NCBI RefSeq assembly: GCF_019720895.1
Contig: NZ_JAHKSH010000002.1
Location: 496,001-560,000, forward strand
Reading direction: 5' to 3'
DNA length: 64,000 nucleotides
Origin: Microbacterium salitolerans
Lineage (GTDB): Bacteria; Actinomycetota; Actinomycetes; Actinomycetales; Microbacteriaceae
The notes below the pieces were generated by a model. It saw only the letters and a list, made by a program, of their open reading frames with translations. It was not told where the DNA came from and made no database searches. The first letter of the stretch is position 1; every line of letters starts with the position of its first letter. The position numbers and the translations under genes are program-made. Of this stretch, positions 1 to 8,480 are shown in pieces.

Positions 1-403
1 CCTCCGTCACCTCGTAGGTCTCACGATCGACGCCCTCGTTGGCGTCGCCCTTGAGCGTGAGGACGCTCGCATCGTCGGCGCCGCCCTCGATCTCGACGAC
101 GCGATGCGTCACCGTGCCCGGCCCATTGAAGCGATCCGTCGTGACGATGTCGCCGGGCTCGAGGGTGTCGGCGTCGACCTGCTGGGTGTACACGATCGTG
201 CCCACCGGGTAGCCGGGCTCCATGGAGCCGGAGATGATGACGAGCGGCGTGACGTGCAGCGCCGCGAACATCAGCGTGAGCGCTGCGCCCGTCGCCGCCG
301 TGGCACCGGCGGCGATGAGCGCGATGCGGCGCCCCAGATGGCCGGTGCGGCGCGCGGCCGAGACCGTTGCGACGGACGCCGTGCGAATCATCGCCTGTGA
401 CAT
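1..403 (-). CDS. Signal peptidase I, SipW-like (S26B), partial
   Basis: Membrane-bound serine protease that removes signal peptides outside the membrane. The gene runs off the left edge, so only the first ~134 residues are visible. A basic N-terminus is followed by one hydrophobic segment (about residues 26-50), then the motif SGSMEPGY with the nucleophile Ser, then VTHRVVEIE. A His in that second box, where bacterial LepB has a catalytic Lys, is the sign of the archaeal/eukaryotic-like SipW branch. The ATG at 403 is preceded by a GGGGGAG Shine-Dalgarno 7 nt upstream. SipW enzymes often sit beside genes for the few surface proteins they process, but those partners would lie outside the window to the left. 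Confidence 0.85.
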   Translation of the reverse strand, partial: MSQAMIRTASVATVSAARRTGHLGRRIALIAAGATAATGAALTLMFAALHVTPLVIISGSMEPGYPVGTIVYTQQVDADTLEPGDIVTTDRFNGPGTVTHRVVEIEGGADDASVLTLKGDANEGVDRETYEVTE

Positions 404-473
404 GGTCGTGCTCCCCCATCGCGGAGGGGCAGGGCGGGGGCCGTCGGGCTCGGCCACCCTTGCAGCACCTGCT

Positions 474-491
474 GTTCACTCCGCGTTCACT
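474..491 (-). promoter_or_regulatory. Tandem heptamer AGTGAAC x2 upstream of sipW
   Basis: Two identical heptamers (GTTCACT on the plus strand, 474-480 and 485-491) lie 11 bp apart, one helical turn, about 70-90 bp upstream of the signal peptidase start. This spacing suits side-by-side binding of a regulator. The function is inferred only. Confidence 0.3.
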
Positions 492-655
492 CTCCATTGA
501 ATGCGATCACATGGAGAACCGCACGGCATCTCAGCGAACACGGAGCGCTTTCGCCCCGATCATCAGGGTTTCCTTGCGGAGGGCGACGGGAGACCGCGCA
601 CGCGGAGTCCGGCGATCGTCCGACGCCATCCAGGTGCGACAGACACAATGGGAGG

Positions 656-1942
656 GTGACCTCTCGCATCCCGGATGACGCCCGCACCCACATCGACGAC
701 CTCGCCGCCTTCGTACAGGCCTCCCCGTCGTCGTACCACGCCGCGCGCGAGAGCGCCCGCCGCCTGGACGCGGCCGGGTTCTCGCCGCTCGACGAGACGA
801 CGACGTGGGAGCTCGCGCCCGGTTCTCGGCACTATGTGGTGCGCGACGGGTCCGTCATCGCCTTCGTGCTGCCTGCGGAGGCCGCGCCGACGACTCCGTT
901 CGCGATCGTCGGGGCGCACACCGATTCCCCGAGCTTCAAGCTCAAGCCGCGGCCGACGACGAGCGGCACGGGCGGCTGGTGGCAGCTCGGCTGGGAGGTC
1001 TACGGGGGGCCGCTCCTCAACTCATGGCTCGACCGCGAGCTCGAGCTCGCCGGACGGATCGTCACGCGGGACGGATCCGAGCACGTCGTCCGCACTGGGC
1101 CGCTCGCGCGGATCCCCCAGCTCGCCGTGCACCTCGATCGGCAGGTCAACGACGGGCTGACCCTCGACAAGCAGCGCCATACTGCTCCCGTGTGGGGCAT
1201 CGGCGACGGCGAATCGGCCGACATCCTCGCCGTGCTCGCGCGCGAGGCCGGTGTCGATGCCGAAGACATCGGTGGATTCGACATCGTCGCCGCCGACACC
1301 CAGCCCCCGCGCACGTTCGGCGCCGACCACGCGCTCTTCGCGAGCGGACGCCTCGACAACCTCCTCTCGACGCATGCCGGGCTCGTCGCGATCCAGGACG
1401 CCGCTCCGACGGGCCGCATCGCCATGTTCGCCGCCTTCGATCACGAGGAGATCGGATCCGCGTCCCGCTCCGGTGCCGCGGGGCCGTTCCACGAAGCGGT
1501 GCTGACGAGGATCCTCGGAGCATTCGGAGCGACCCCCGAGCACCGCGCGCAGAGCTTCGCGCGATCGCTTCACGTGTCGAGCGACGTCGGCCACGCGGTG
1601 CACCCGAACTACTCCGAGCGCCACGACCCCGCCAACCAGCCGGTGGCGGGCGGAGGCCCGATCCTCAAGATCAACGCGAATCAGCGCTACGCGACCGACG
1701 CGCACGGCGCGGCCGCCTGGAACGCCGCGTGCGCGTCCGTCGACGTGCCGACACAGGAGTTCGTGTCCAACAACGGTCTCCCCTGCGGCTCGACGATCGG
1801 CCCGATCTCGGCGACGCGCCTCGGTATCCGCACGGTCGACGTCGGTGTGCCGATCCTCTCGATGCACTCGGCCCGCGAGCTGACCGCCGTCGTGGATCCC
1901 TGGCACCTCTCGCGCGCCATGAGCGCCGTCCTCGCGCGCTGA
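656..1942 (+). CDS. M18 family aminopeptidase
   Basis: Zinc aminopeptidase of the aspartyl-aminopeptidase (M18) family, cytosolic, releasing N-terminal residues from peptides. 428 aa, the usual family length. The family boxes are visible in order: GAHTDSPSF (metal-binding His at about residue 88), DNLLST, AAFDHEEIGS (Glu ligands) and SSDVGHAVHPNYSERHD near residue 310. I chose the GTG at 656 because an open frame extends further upstream without similarity, and because a -10-like CACAAT at 644-649 sits 6 nt before this GTG, which fits a leaderless transcript. The GGAGG directly touching the GTG is too close to act as a normal ribosome site. The next gene starts 4 nt after the stop, so the two are probably co-transcribed. 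Confidence 0.92.
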   Translation: MTSRIPDDARTHIDDLAAFVQASPSSYHAARESARRLDAAGFSPLDETTTWELAPGSRHYVVRDGSVIAFVLPAEAAPTTPFAIVGAHTDSPSFKLKPRPTTSGTGGWWQLGWEVYGGPLLNSWLDRELELAGRIVTRDGSEHVVRTGPLARIPQLAVHLDRQVNDGLTLDKQRHTAPVWGIGDGESADILAVLAREAGVDAEDIGGFDIVAADTQPPRTFGADHALFASGRLDNLLSTHAGLVAIQDAAPTGRIAMFAAFDHEEIGSASRSGAAGPFHEAVLTRILGAFGATPEHRAQSFARSLHVSSDVGHAVHPNYSERHDPANQPVAGGGPILKINANQRYATDAHGAAAWNAACASVDVPTQEFVSNNGLPCGSTIGPISATRLGIRTVDVGVPILSMHSARELTAVVDPWHLSRAMSAVLAR

Positions 1943-1946
1943 CCCG

Positions 1947-2819
1947 ATGATCGAGCTGGCGCGGGAGTCGTGGCGAGAGCGAGAACGGCTTCACGAGGAG
2001 CGAGCCGATGCGCTCACCGCCGCGCACCGCGACCGCGCGCGCCGGGATGAGAAGCACCCGGTCTGGGACTTCCTGTTCACCTACTACTCGTACAAACCCT
2101 CTCTGCTGCGCCGCTGGCATCCCGGGACGGGTGTCACCCTCCTCGACGCCGCCGACGAGCCGCGCGCGGGCTGGCGCTGGTACAGCCCCGGGGAGCGGCC
2201 GGGCTCTCTCATCGCCGACGCCGACGGCTTCGCGCGCGAGAAATCCGGACTCGCGCGGCTCATCGAGATCATGCTGAGGCGCACGGCCTCGCGTCCCGGG
2301 CAGTTCGACTGCTTCGGCCTGCACGAGTGGGCGATGGTCTATCGCCAGGAGGAGCACCGGCACCCGCAGCCCCTGCGCCTCGGGCAGCGCGGCACCGACG
2401 GCGTCGTCGAAGCCCACGAGCTTCGGTGCACGCACTATGACGCGTATCGCTTCTTCACTCCGGATGCGGCTCCCCGCAACCGCACTCCCCTCCATCGTGA
2501 GACGCAGCCCGACCTCGACCAGCCCGGCTGCCTCCATGCGGGCATGGACGTGTACAAGTGGGCCGTGAAGCTCGGCCCCCTCGTGCCCGGCGAGCTGCTG
2601 CTCGACGCATTCGAGCTGGCGCGCGACATCCGCCAGCTCGACATGGAGGCGGCGCCGTATGACATCCGCGCATTCGGGTTCGACCCCGTGCGGATCGAGA
2701 CGCCAGACGGCAAGGCCGAGTACGTGCGCCGTCAGCGTGCATTCGCCGAGCGCGGCGACCGACTGCGACACGCCCTTCTCGACGCGTGGCAGGGATCCTC
2801 GACACCCGTCGCATTCTGA
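1947..2819 (+). CDS. Conserved actinobacterial protein, often named 3-methyladenine DNA glycosylase
   Basis: 290 aa soluble protein. The N-terminal HPVWDFLFTYYSYKP and following LRRWHPG are typical of a conserved actinobacterial family that databases frequently label 3-methyladenine DNA glycosylase. That label is from memory of the family. I see no helix-hairpin-helix motif that would prove glycosylase activity, so the function is unproven. The ATG lies 4 nt after the aminopeptidase stop with no clear Shine-Dalgarno, so translation is probably coupled. Confidence 0.7.
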   Translation: MIELARESWRERERLHEERADALTAAHRDRARRDEKHPVWDFLFTYYSYKPSLLRRWHPGTGVTLLDAADEPRAGWRWYSPGERPGSLIADADGFAREKSGLARLIEIMLRRTASRPGQFDCFGLHEWAMVYRQEEHRHPQPLRLGQRGTDGVVEAHELRCTHYDAYRFFTPDAAPRNRTPLHRETQPDLDQPGCLHAGMDVYKWAVKLGPLVPGELLLDAFELARDIRQLDMEAAPYDIRAFGFDPVRIETPDGKAEYVRRQRAFAERGDRLRHALLDAWQGSSTPVAF

Positions 2820-2865
2820 CGATCCTGCCGCGGGGCGGTGCGCATTCTGCTCACCGCCGGCGAGT

Positions 2866-2913
2866 GGAATATTCGGATTCGGTTCGTGCCTGACCGTTCG
2901 CCGTGTGAATATT
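2866..2913. promoter_or_regulatory. AT-rich repeat pair upstream of the peptide transporter
   Basis: GAATATTC (a perfect 8-bp palindrome, 2867-2874) and GAATATT (2907-2913) occur 40 bp apart in the 157-bp gap before the ABC transporter operon, in otherwise very GC-rich DNA. They could be promoter elements or operator half-sites for the operon. No further evidence. Confidence 0.3.
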
Positions 2914-2976
2914 GAAGAATCCCTGTCACCGACTCGCGGTGGCACACAGCACACGGCATCTTCGAAAGAGGCACCA

Positions 2977-4602
2977 ATGACCCTCACGACGCGCGCGCGC
3001 AAGCGCGCCACGGTCGCCGCGGTTCCCGCCGTCGTCGCCATCACGCTCGCCGGCTGCGCGAGCACGGATGGCGGCGGCGACGACGGCGGCGCGGGCAACG
3101 ACATCCTCGTCGGCACGACCGACGCGGTCACCCACCTGGACCCCGCCGGGTCATACGACAACGGATCCCTCACTCTGCAGACGCAGGTGTTCCCCTATCT
3201 CGTGAACACGGCGCCGAACAGCACCGATGTCGTGCCCGACCTCGCCGAGACGGCGGAGTTCACGGGCCCGAACGAGTACACGGTGACGCTGCCCGAAGGC
3301 CTCACCTGGGCGAACGGCAACGAGCTCACCTCGAGTGACGTCAAGTTCACGTTCGACCGGCAGCTCGCGATCGCGGCGCCGAACGGCCCGTCGTCGCTGC
3401 TCGGGAACCTCGAATCGGTCGAGACCCCCGACGAGCAGACCGCTGTCTTCCACCTGACCAATGCCGACGATCAGACGTTCCCGTACGTCCTGACGAGCTT
3501 CCCGGGAGCGATCGTCGACGAGGAGTCGTTCTCTGCCGACGAGGTCACGCCCGACGACGAGATCGTCGAGGCGAACGCCTTCGGCGGCCCGTACTCGATC
3601 ACGGACTACACGTTCAACGAGCTCGTCGAGCTGACGCCGAACGAGAACTACCAGGGCCTCGTCGACGCGGCCGCGAACGACAGCGTGCTGATCAACTACT
3701 ACGCGGAGTCGTCGAACCTGAAGCTCGCCGTCGAAGACGGATCCGTCGACGTGGCGTACCGCAGCCTGTCGCCCAGCGATGTCGAGGACCTCTCCGGCAA
3801 CGACAGCCTCGCGGTCCACGAGGGTCCCGGCGGCGAGATCCGATACATCGTCTTCAACTTCAACACGCAGCCGTTCGGCGCCGAGACCGACGACGCGGAT
3901 CCAGAGAAGGCACTCGCCGTGCGCCAGGCACTCGCATCGCTCATCGACCGCGAGGCGCTGAGCGAGCAGGTCTACGACGGCACATACACGCCGCTGTACT
4001 CGTACGTCCCCGAGGGCTTCGCCGGCGCGACCGAGCCGCTCAAGGAGATGTACGGCGACGGCCAGGGCGCGCCCTCGGCAGAAGCCGCCGAGAAGGCACT
4101 GTCGGACGCGGGAATCGAAACGCCGGTGGCGCTGTCGCTGCAGTACAGCCCCGACCACTACGGACCGAACTCGGCCGATGAGTACGCCATGATCGAGCAG
4201 CAGCTCGAAGCCGACGGCCTCTTCGACGTGACGCTCGCGGGCACCGAGTGGGTCCAGTACTCGGATGACCGCGTCGCCGACGTGTACCCGGCGTACCAGC
4301 TCGGGTGGTTCCCCGACTACTCCGACGCGGACAACTACCTCACGCCGTTCTTCCAGTCGGAGAACTTCCTCGTGAACCACTACGCCGACGACGAGGTCGA
4401 CCAGCTCATCGCCGAGCAGGCGTCCGAGCCCGACGCCGCCGCGCGCGAGGCGCTCATCGGCGACATCCAGCAGAAGGTCGCCGAGGACCTCTCGACCGTT
4501 CCCTACCTCCAGGGAGCCCAGGTCGCGGTGACCGCGGCCGATGTCGAGGGCGTCATCCTCGACGCGTCGTTCAAGCTCCGCATGGCGTCGCTCACGCGCT
4601 GA
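2977..4602 (+). CDS. ABC transporter substrate-binding lipoprotein (SBP family 5, peptide type)
   Basis: Extracellular solute-binding protein of the DppA/OppA family, 541 aa, delivering peptides or a similar substrate to the permeases encoded next. A basic N-terminus and hydrophobic stretch lead to a lipobox ending LAGC with the lipidated Cys at residue 27, then a Gly/Asp-rich linker. The mature part has the family order: VGTTDAVTHLDPAG, NGNELTSSDVKFTFDR, AFGGPYSITDY and later QLGWFPDYSDADNY. The ATG at 2977 follows a GAAAGAGG-like ribosome site; the longer upstream open frame has no signal peptide before it. It is the first gene of a four-gene operon and is separated from the permease by a stable hairpin. 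The substrate cannot be read from the sequence; opines or other solutes are possible. Confidence 0.9.
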   Translation: MTLTTRARKRATVAAVPAVVAITLAGCASTDGGGDDGGAGNDILVGTTDAVTHLDPAGSYDNGSLTLQTQVFPYLVNTAPNSTDVVPDLAETAEFTGPNEYTVTLPEGLTWANGNELTSSDVKFTFDRQLAIAAPNGPSSLLGNLESVETPDEQTAVFHLTNADDQTFPYVLTSFPGAIVDEESFSADEVTPDDEIVEANAFGGPYSITDYTFNELVELTPNENYQGLVDAAANDSVLINYYAESSNLKLAVEDGSVDVAYRSLSPSDVEDLSGNDSLAVHEGPGGEIRYIVFNFNTQPFGAETDDADPEKALAVRQALASLIDREALSEQVYDGTYTPLYSYVPEGFAGATEPLKEMYGDGQGAPSAEAAEKALSDAGIETPVALSLQYSPDHYGPNSADEYAMIEQQLEADGLFDVTLAGTEWVQYSDDRVADVYPAYQLGWFPDYSDADNYLTPFFQSENFLVNHYADDEVDQLIAEQASEPDAAAREALIGDIQQKVAEDLSTVPYLQGAQVAVTAADVEGVILDASFKLRMASLTR

Positions 4603-4620
4603 CCGGCACCGAGCACAGTC

Positions 4621-4661
4621 GATCCGGGGCGGTTCGTCCATCAGGCGAACCGCCCCGGATC
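4621..4661 (+). other. Perfect 16-bp intergenic hairpin between SBP and permease genes
   Basis: GATCCGGGGCGGTTCG (4621-4636) and its exact reverse complement (4646-4661) flank a 9-nt loop. No T-run follows. Such hairpins in transporter operons typically stabilise the upstream SBP mRNA or partly stop polymerase, giving more binding protein than permease. That role is inferred. Confidence 0.75.
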
Positions 4662-4694
4662 CCTGTTCCACCCGATTCCCACAAGGACTCCCCC

Positions 4695-5780
4695 GTGGCT
4701 GATACCGCCCTCGCCGCCGACACACCGGTGGCGCCCCCGAGGAAGAAGAGCGGATCCGGCGGCACCTCGCTCTGGCGATACGTGCTGATCCGCTTCCTGC
4801 TCATCTTCCCGACCATCTTCATCCTCGTGACCACCGTGTTCCTCATGATGCGCGTCACAGGCGATCCCATCACGGCCGCGCTCGGCGGCCAGCTCACGCC
4901 CGCGCAGCTCGCGGAGCGCATCGACGCGGCCGGATACAACCGACCGCTCGTCGTGCAGTACCTCGACTACCTCGGCAGCATCGCGACCGGTGACTTCGGA
5001 ACGACGATCGACGGTCAGACCGTCACGAGCGTCCTGCTGCGCTATGGCGGTGCGACGCTCGAGCTTGCGATCTACGCGCTCATCGTCGCCTTCGTCGTCG
5101 GCATCCCGCTGGGCATGCTCGCGGCGGCGATCCGCGACCGCTGGGGCGACGCCGTGCTGCGCATCCTCGCGATCCTCTTCTACGCGACGCCGGTGTTCTT
5201 CGCCGGTCTGCTGTTCAAGCTCGTGTTCTCGGTCTGGCTCGGCGTGCTGCCGAGCTCGGGACGCGCCTCTCCTCGCGTCGAGCTGCAGCTCGGGCGCATC
5301 GACGGTGCGACCGGCATCTACACGATCGACGCCCTGCGCACCGGGCAGTGGTCGCTCATCAGCGACGTGCTCGCTCATGCGATCCTCCCCGGCCTCGCGC
5401 TCGGCCTCCTGACGGCGGGCGTCTTCCTGCGTCTCGTGCGCACGAATGTCATCGGCACGCTCTCGATGCCGTACGTCGACGCCGCGCGCTCACGGGGCGT
5501 GAGCGAGTTCCGGCTCGTGCGCAAGCACGCGTATAAACCCGCGCTCATCCCGATCATCACGGTCATCGGCCTGCAGATCGCGGTGCTGCTCGGCGGCGCC
5601 GTCCTGACCGAGACGACCTTCGAGTGGATGGGCCTCGGCTACCAGCTGAGCGAGTTCCTCAAGGCGCGCGACTTCGTTGCCGTGCAGGGCATCGTCGCCC
5701 TGCTCGCCGTGATCGTCGCGCTCACGAACTTCATCGTCGACATCATCGCGGCGTTCATCGACCCGAGGGTGAGGTACTGA
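4695..5780 (+). CDS. ABC transporter permease (DppB/OppB family)
   Basis: 361 aa inner-membrane permease. The first transmembrane helix (about residues 30-50) is followed by the usual large extracytoplasmic region and five more helices. The coupling motif that contacts the ATPase is visible as YVDAARSRGVSEFRLVRKHA near residue 260. I chose the GTG at 4695 because an AGGA ribosome site lies 7 nt upstream and the upstream frame belongs to the preceding gene's shadow. It pairs with the following permease, whose start is 2 nt after this stop. Confidence 0.92.
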   Translation: MADTALAADTPVAPPRKKSGSGGTSLWRYVLIRFLLIFPTIFILVTTVFLMMRVTGDPITAALGGQLTPAQLAERIDAAGYNRPLVVQYLDYLGSIATGDFGTTIDGQTVTSVLLRYGGATLELAIYALIVAFVVGIPLGMLAAAIRDRWGDAVLRILAILFYATPVFFAGLLFKLVFSVWLGVLPSSGRASPRVELQLGRIDGATGIYTIDALRTGQWSLISDVLAHAILPGLALGLLTAGVFLRLVRTNVIGTLSMPYVDAARSRGVSEFRLVRKHAYKPALIPIITVIGLQIAVLLGGAVLTETTFEWMGLGYQLSEFLKARDFVAVQGIVALLAVIVALTNFIVDIIAAFIDPRVRY

Positions 5781-5782
5781 CG

Positions 5783-6730
5783 ATGGCGACCACTCCGCTC
5801 CTCGACCGGATCCCGATCATCAAGGACCTGCGACAGGCCGTCGGCCTGCAGCGCGGGATGCTCATCGCGGGTCTCGTGATCTGTGTCGTTTTCCTCCTCG
5901 TGGCCGCCTTCGCGCCGCTCATCGCGCCGTACGGATTCGCGCAGCTGTCGGACGACGCCGGGACGTTCACGCCCCGCCAGGCGCCGTCCGCCGAGCACAT
6001 CTGGGGCACCACGATCGCGGGATACGACGTGTTCTCGCGCGTGCTCTGGGGCGCGCGGACCGCGTTCCTCGTCATCGTCGTCTCCGTCGTGATGAGCCTG
6101 TTCCTCGGCATCCTCCTCGGCGTCGTGTCCGGCTACCTCGGCGGCTGGCTCGACCGCATCCTCGTCGTGGTCTGCGACGCCGTGTACGCGTTCCCGTCGC
6201 TTCTGCTGGCCATCGTCGCGGCCATCATCATCTCGGCGGGCCAGTCGAGCCTCTTCGGCGGCATCATGGCGACCGCGATCTCCATCACGGTCGTGTTCAT
6301 CCCGCAGTACTTCCGGGTCGTGCGCGCCGAGACCGTGCGGATCAAGAGCGAGGCGTATGTCGAGTCGGCCCGCGTCGTCGGCGCCTCGACGTGGCGGATC
6401 ATGCTGCGTCACGTCCTGCGCAACGCGACCCGCAGCCTCCCGCTGATCTTCACGCTCAACGCGTCCGAGGCGATCCTCACGATCGCGGGCCTCGGCTTCC
6501 TCGGCTTCGGCATCGAGCCGAGTGCGGCCGCGGAATGGGGCTACGACCTCAACCGCGCCGTGGAGGACGTCACGGCCGGGCGCTGGTGGACCGCGGTCTT
6601 CCCCGGTCTCGCCATCGTGCTCGTCGTCATGGGCATCACCCTCGTCGGCGAGAGCCTCAACGACCTCGCCGATCCGCGCCTGCGCACACGCCGGCGCGCG
6701 GCGACGCAGAAGAAGGAGGTCGCCGCATGA
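5783..6730 (+). CDS. ABC transporter permease (DppC/OppC family)
   Basis: 315 aa permease, partner of the preceding one in the membrane channel. It has the DppC-type N-terminal helix (about residues 27-47), the segment [21 protein letters not shown], several further helices and the EAA-like loop [19 protein letters not shown] near residue 200. The ATG at 5783 follows a GAGG ribosome site. Its stop overlaps the start of the ATPase gene (ATGA), so translation is coupled. Confidence 0.92.
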   Translation: MATTPLLDRIPIIKDLRQAVGLQRGMLIAGLVICVVFLLVAAFAPLIAPYGFAQLSDDAGTFTPRQAPSAEHIWGTTIAGYDVFSRVLWGARTAFLVIVVSVVMSLFLGILLGVVSGYLGGWLDRILVVVCDAVYAFPSLLLAIVAAIIISAGQSSLFGGIMATAISITVVFIPQYFRVVRAETVRIKSEAYVESARVVGASTWRIMLRHVLRNATRSLPLIFTLNASEAILTIAGLGFLGFGIEPSAAAEWGYDLNRAVEDVTAGRWWTAVFPGLAIVLVVMGITLVGESLNDLADPRLRTRRRAATQKKEVAA

Positions 6731-8370
6731 GCGCGGACCAGCTGCCCGTCGAGATCAGAGATCTCGACATCACGTTCGCGACCGACGGCGGCGACGTCCA
6801 CGTCGTCCACGGCATCGATCTCGAGGTGCGCGACCGTGAGGTGCTCGCGATCGTCGGCGAGTCCGGATCCGGCAAGACCGTCACCGCACGCACCCTGCTC
6901 GGGCTCCTCCCCGAGACGGCGACGACGACCGGTGCCGTCGTCGTGAACGGCACCGACGTCGTCACGCTGTCGGGCGGGCGACTGCGCGAGCTGCGCGGGA
7001 CGGAGGCGGCGATGATCTTCCAGGAGCCGATGACGGCGCTCAACCCCGTCTTCACGGTGGGGTGGCAGATCGCCGAGGGCCTGCGCGCGCATCAGAAGAT
7101 CTCGAAGAAGGAGGCGCGCGCCCGCGCGATCGAGATCCTCGAGAAGGTGGGGATCCCGGATCCGCTCCGGCGCGTGGACGACTACCCGCACCAGTTCTCG
7201 GGCGGCCAGAAGCAGCGCATCGTCATCGCGCAGGCCCTGTCGCTGGGCCCCAAGGTGCTCATCGCCGACGAGCCGACGACCGCGCTCGACGTGACCGTGC
7301 AGGCGGAGATCCTCGACCTGCTGCGACTGGTACGCGAGGAGTTCGGCACGGCGATCCTCCTGATCACGCACAACATGGGCGTCGTCGCCGACCTCGCCGA
7401 TCGCGTGTGTGTGATGTACCGCGGTGACATCGTCGAGACGGCGCCGACGGCCGAGCTCTTCGCGACGCCGCGGGCCGACTACACGAAGACGCTCCTCGCG
7501 GCGGTGCCGCGCCTCGACATCGCCGACCGCGTGTGGGGCGGCGACGAGGACGCCGCTCCCCTCGTGAGGGCGCGCGGCCTCGAGATCGAGTATCCGGGTC
7601 GCTTCGGCGCGCGCGGCTTCCGCGCCGTCCAGGGCGTCGACTTCGAGATCCGGCCCGGCGAGGTCCTCGGCCTCGTCGGCGAATCGGGATCCGGCAAGTC
7701 GACGATCGGGCGCGCCCTCGCAGGGCTCACAGCGGTCACGGGCGGATCCCTCGAGGTGCTCGGCGTCGAGATGAACGGGGTGCGGGAGCGACAGCTGCGG
7801 CCGCATCGCAAGGACCTCGGCTTCGTGTTCCAGGACCCCGCGTCGAGCTTCAACCCGCTCCTCACGATCGGCGCCTGCGTCGCCGAGCCCCTGATCGTGC
7901 ACGGCGAAGCCGCGAGCGTCGATGACGCGGAGGATCGCGTCGTGGAACTGCTCGAGGCCGTGCGCCTGCCGGGCGAGTTCGCGAAGCGCTTCCCGCACGA
8001 GCTGTCGGGCGGCCAGCGTCAGCGCGCGTCGCTCGCGCGCGGGCTGGCCCTCAATCCGAAGCTCCTCATCGCCGACGAGCCGACGAGTGCGCTCGACGTG
8101 TCGGTGCAGGCGACGGTGCTCGAGCTCTTCCAGGAGCTGCAGCAGCAGTTCGGATTCGCGTGTCTGTTCATCACGCACGACCTCGCGGTCGTCGACCTGC
8201 TGGCGCACCGCATCGCCGTGCTGAAGAACGGCGAGATCGCCGAGCAGGGACGCACGGCTGACGTCCTCGGCGACCCGCAGAACGACTACACGCGCAGGCT
8301 GATCGCTTCGCTGCCCGTCCCCGACCCCGCCGAGCAGGCGCGGCGGCGCGAGGCGCGCCGCGCACTGTGA
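6727..8370 (+). CDS. Fused peptide ABC transporter ATPase (DppD-DppF type)
   Basis: 547 aa protein holding two complete ABC ATPase domains, doing the work of the separate DppD and DppF subunits. Domain 1 has Walker A GESGSGKT (residues 44-51), signature FSGGQKQR and Walker [13 protein letters not shown]. Domain 2 has Walker A GESGSGKS (318-325), signature LSGGQRQR and [12 protein letters not shown]. Both have the H-loop, [10 protein letters not shown] and [16 protein letters not shown] ribosome site precedes the ATG that overlaps the permease stop. It is the last gene of the operon; a GC hairpin follows. Confidence 0.95.
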   Translation: MSADQLPVEIRDLDITFATDGGDVHVVHGIDLEVRDREVLAIVGESGSGKTVTARTLLGLLPETATTTGAVVVNGTDVVTLSGGRLRELRGTEAAMIFQEPMTALNPVFTVGWQIAEGLRAHQKISKKEARARAIEILEKVGIPDPLRRVDDYPHQFSGGQKQRIVIAQALSLGPKVLIADEPTTALDVTVQAEILDLLRLVREEFGTAILLITHNMGVVADLADRVCVMYRGDIVETAPTAELFATPRADYTKTLLAAVPRLDIADRVWGGDEDAAPLVRARGLEIEYPGRFGARGFRAVQGVDFEIRPGEVLGLVGESGSGKSTIGRALAGLTAVTGGSLEVLGVEMNGVRERQLRPHRKDLGFVFQDPASSFNPLLTIGACVAEPLIVHGEAASVDDAEDRVVELLEAVRLPGEFAKRFPHELSGGQRQRASLARGLALNPKLLIADEPTSALDVSVQATVLELFQELQQQFGFACLFITHDLAVVDLLAHRIAVLKNGEIAEQGRTADVLGDPQNDYTRRLIASLPVPDPAEQARRREARRAL

Positions 8371-8397
8371 CCGGCAGATAGCGACATCGGCATATAC

Positions 8398-8427
8398 ACC
8401 GGGCGGGTCTCTGTCGGCCCGCCCGGT
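8398..8427 (+). terminator. Hairpin after the peptide transporter operon
   Basis: ACCGGGCGGG (8398-8407) pairs perfectly with CCCGCCCGGT (8418-8427) across a 10-nt loop, between the ATPase stop and the PTS gene. There is no T-run, as is common in high-GC actinobacteria, so it may be a terminator or a leader structure of the PTS gene. Confidence 0.55.
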
Positions 8428-8480
8428 CCGTGTGTAGTGTCTTGGGGTCCCACGCATCTGACCCTTACGAAGGAGTGCGC

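Noticed and set aside
3151-4725. Long minus-strand frame opposite the substrate-binding protein gene
   Set aside because: Antisense shadow; Val/Arg/Leu-rich, no ribosome site, and the plus strand encodes a clear lipoprotein.
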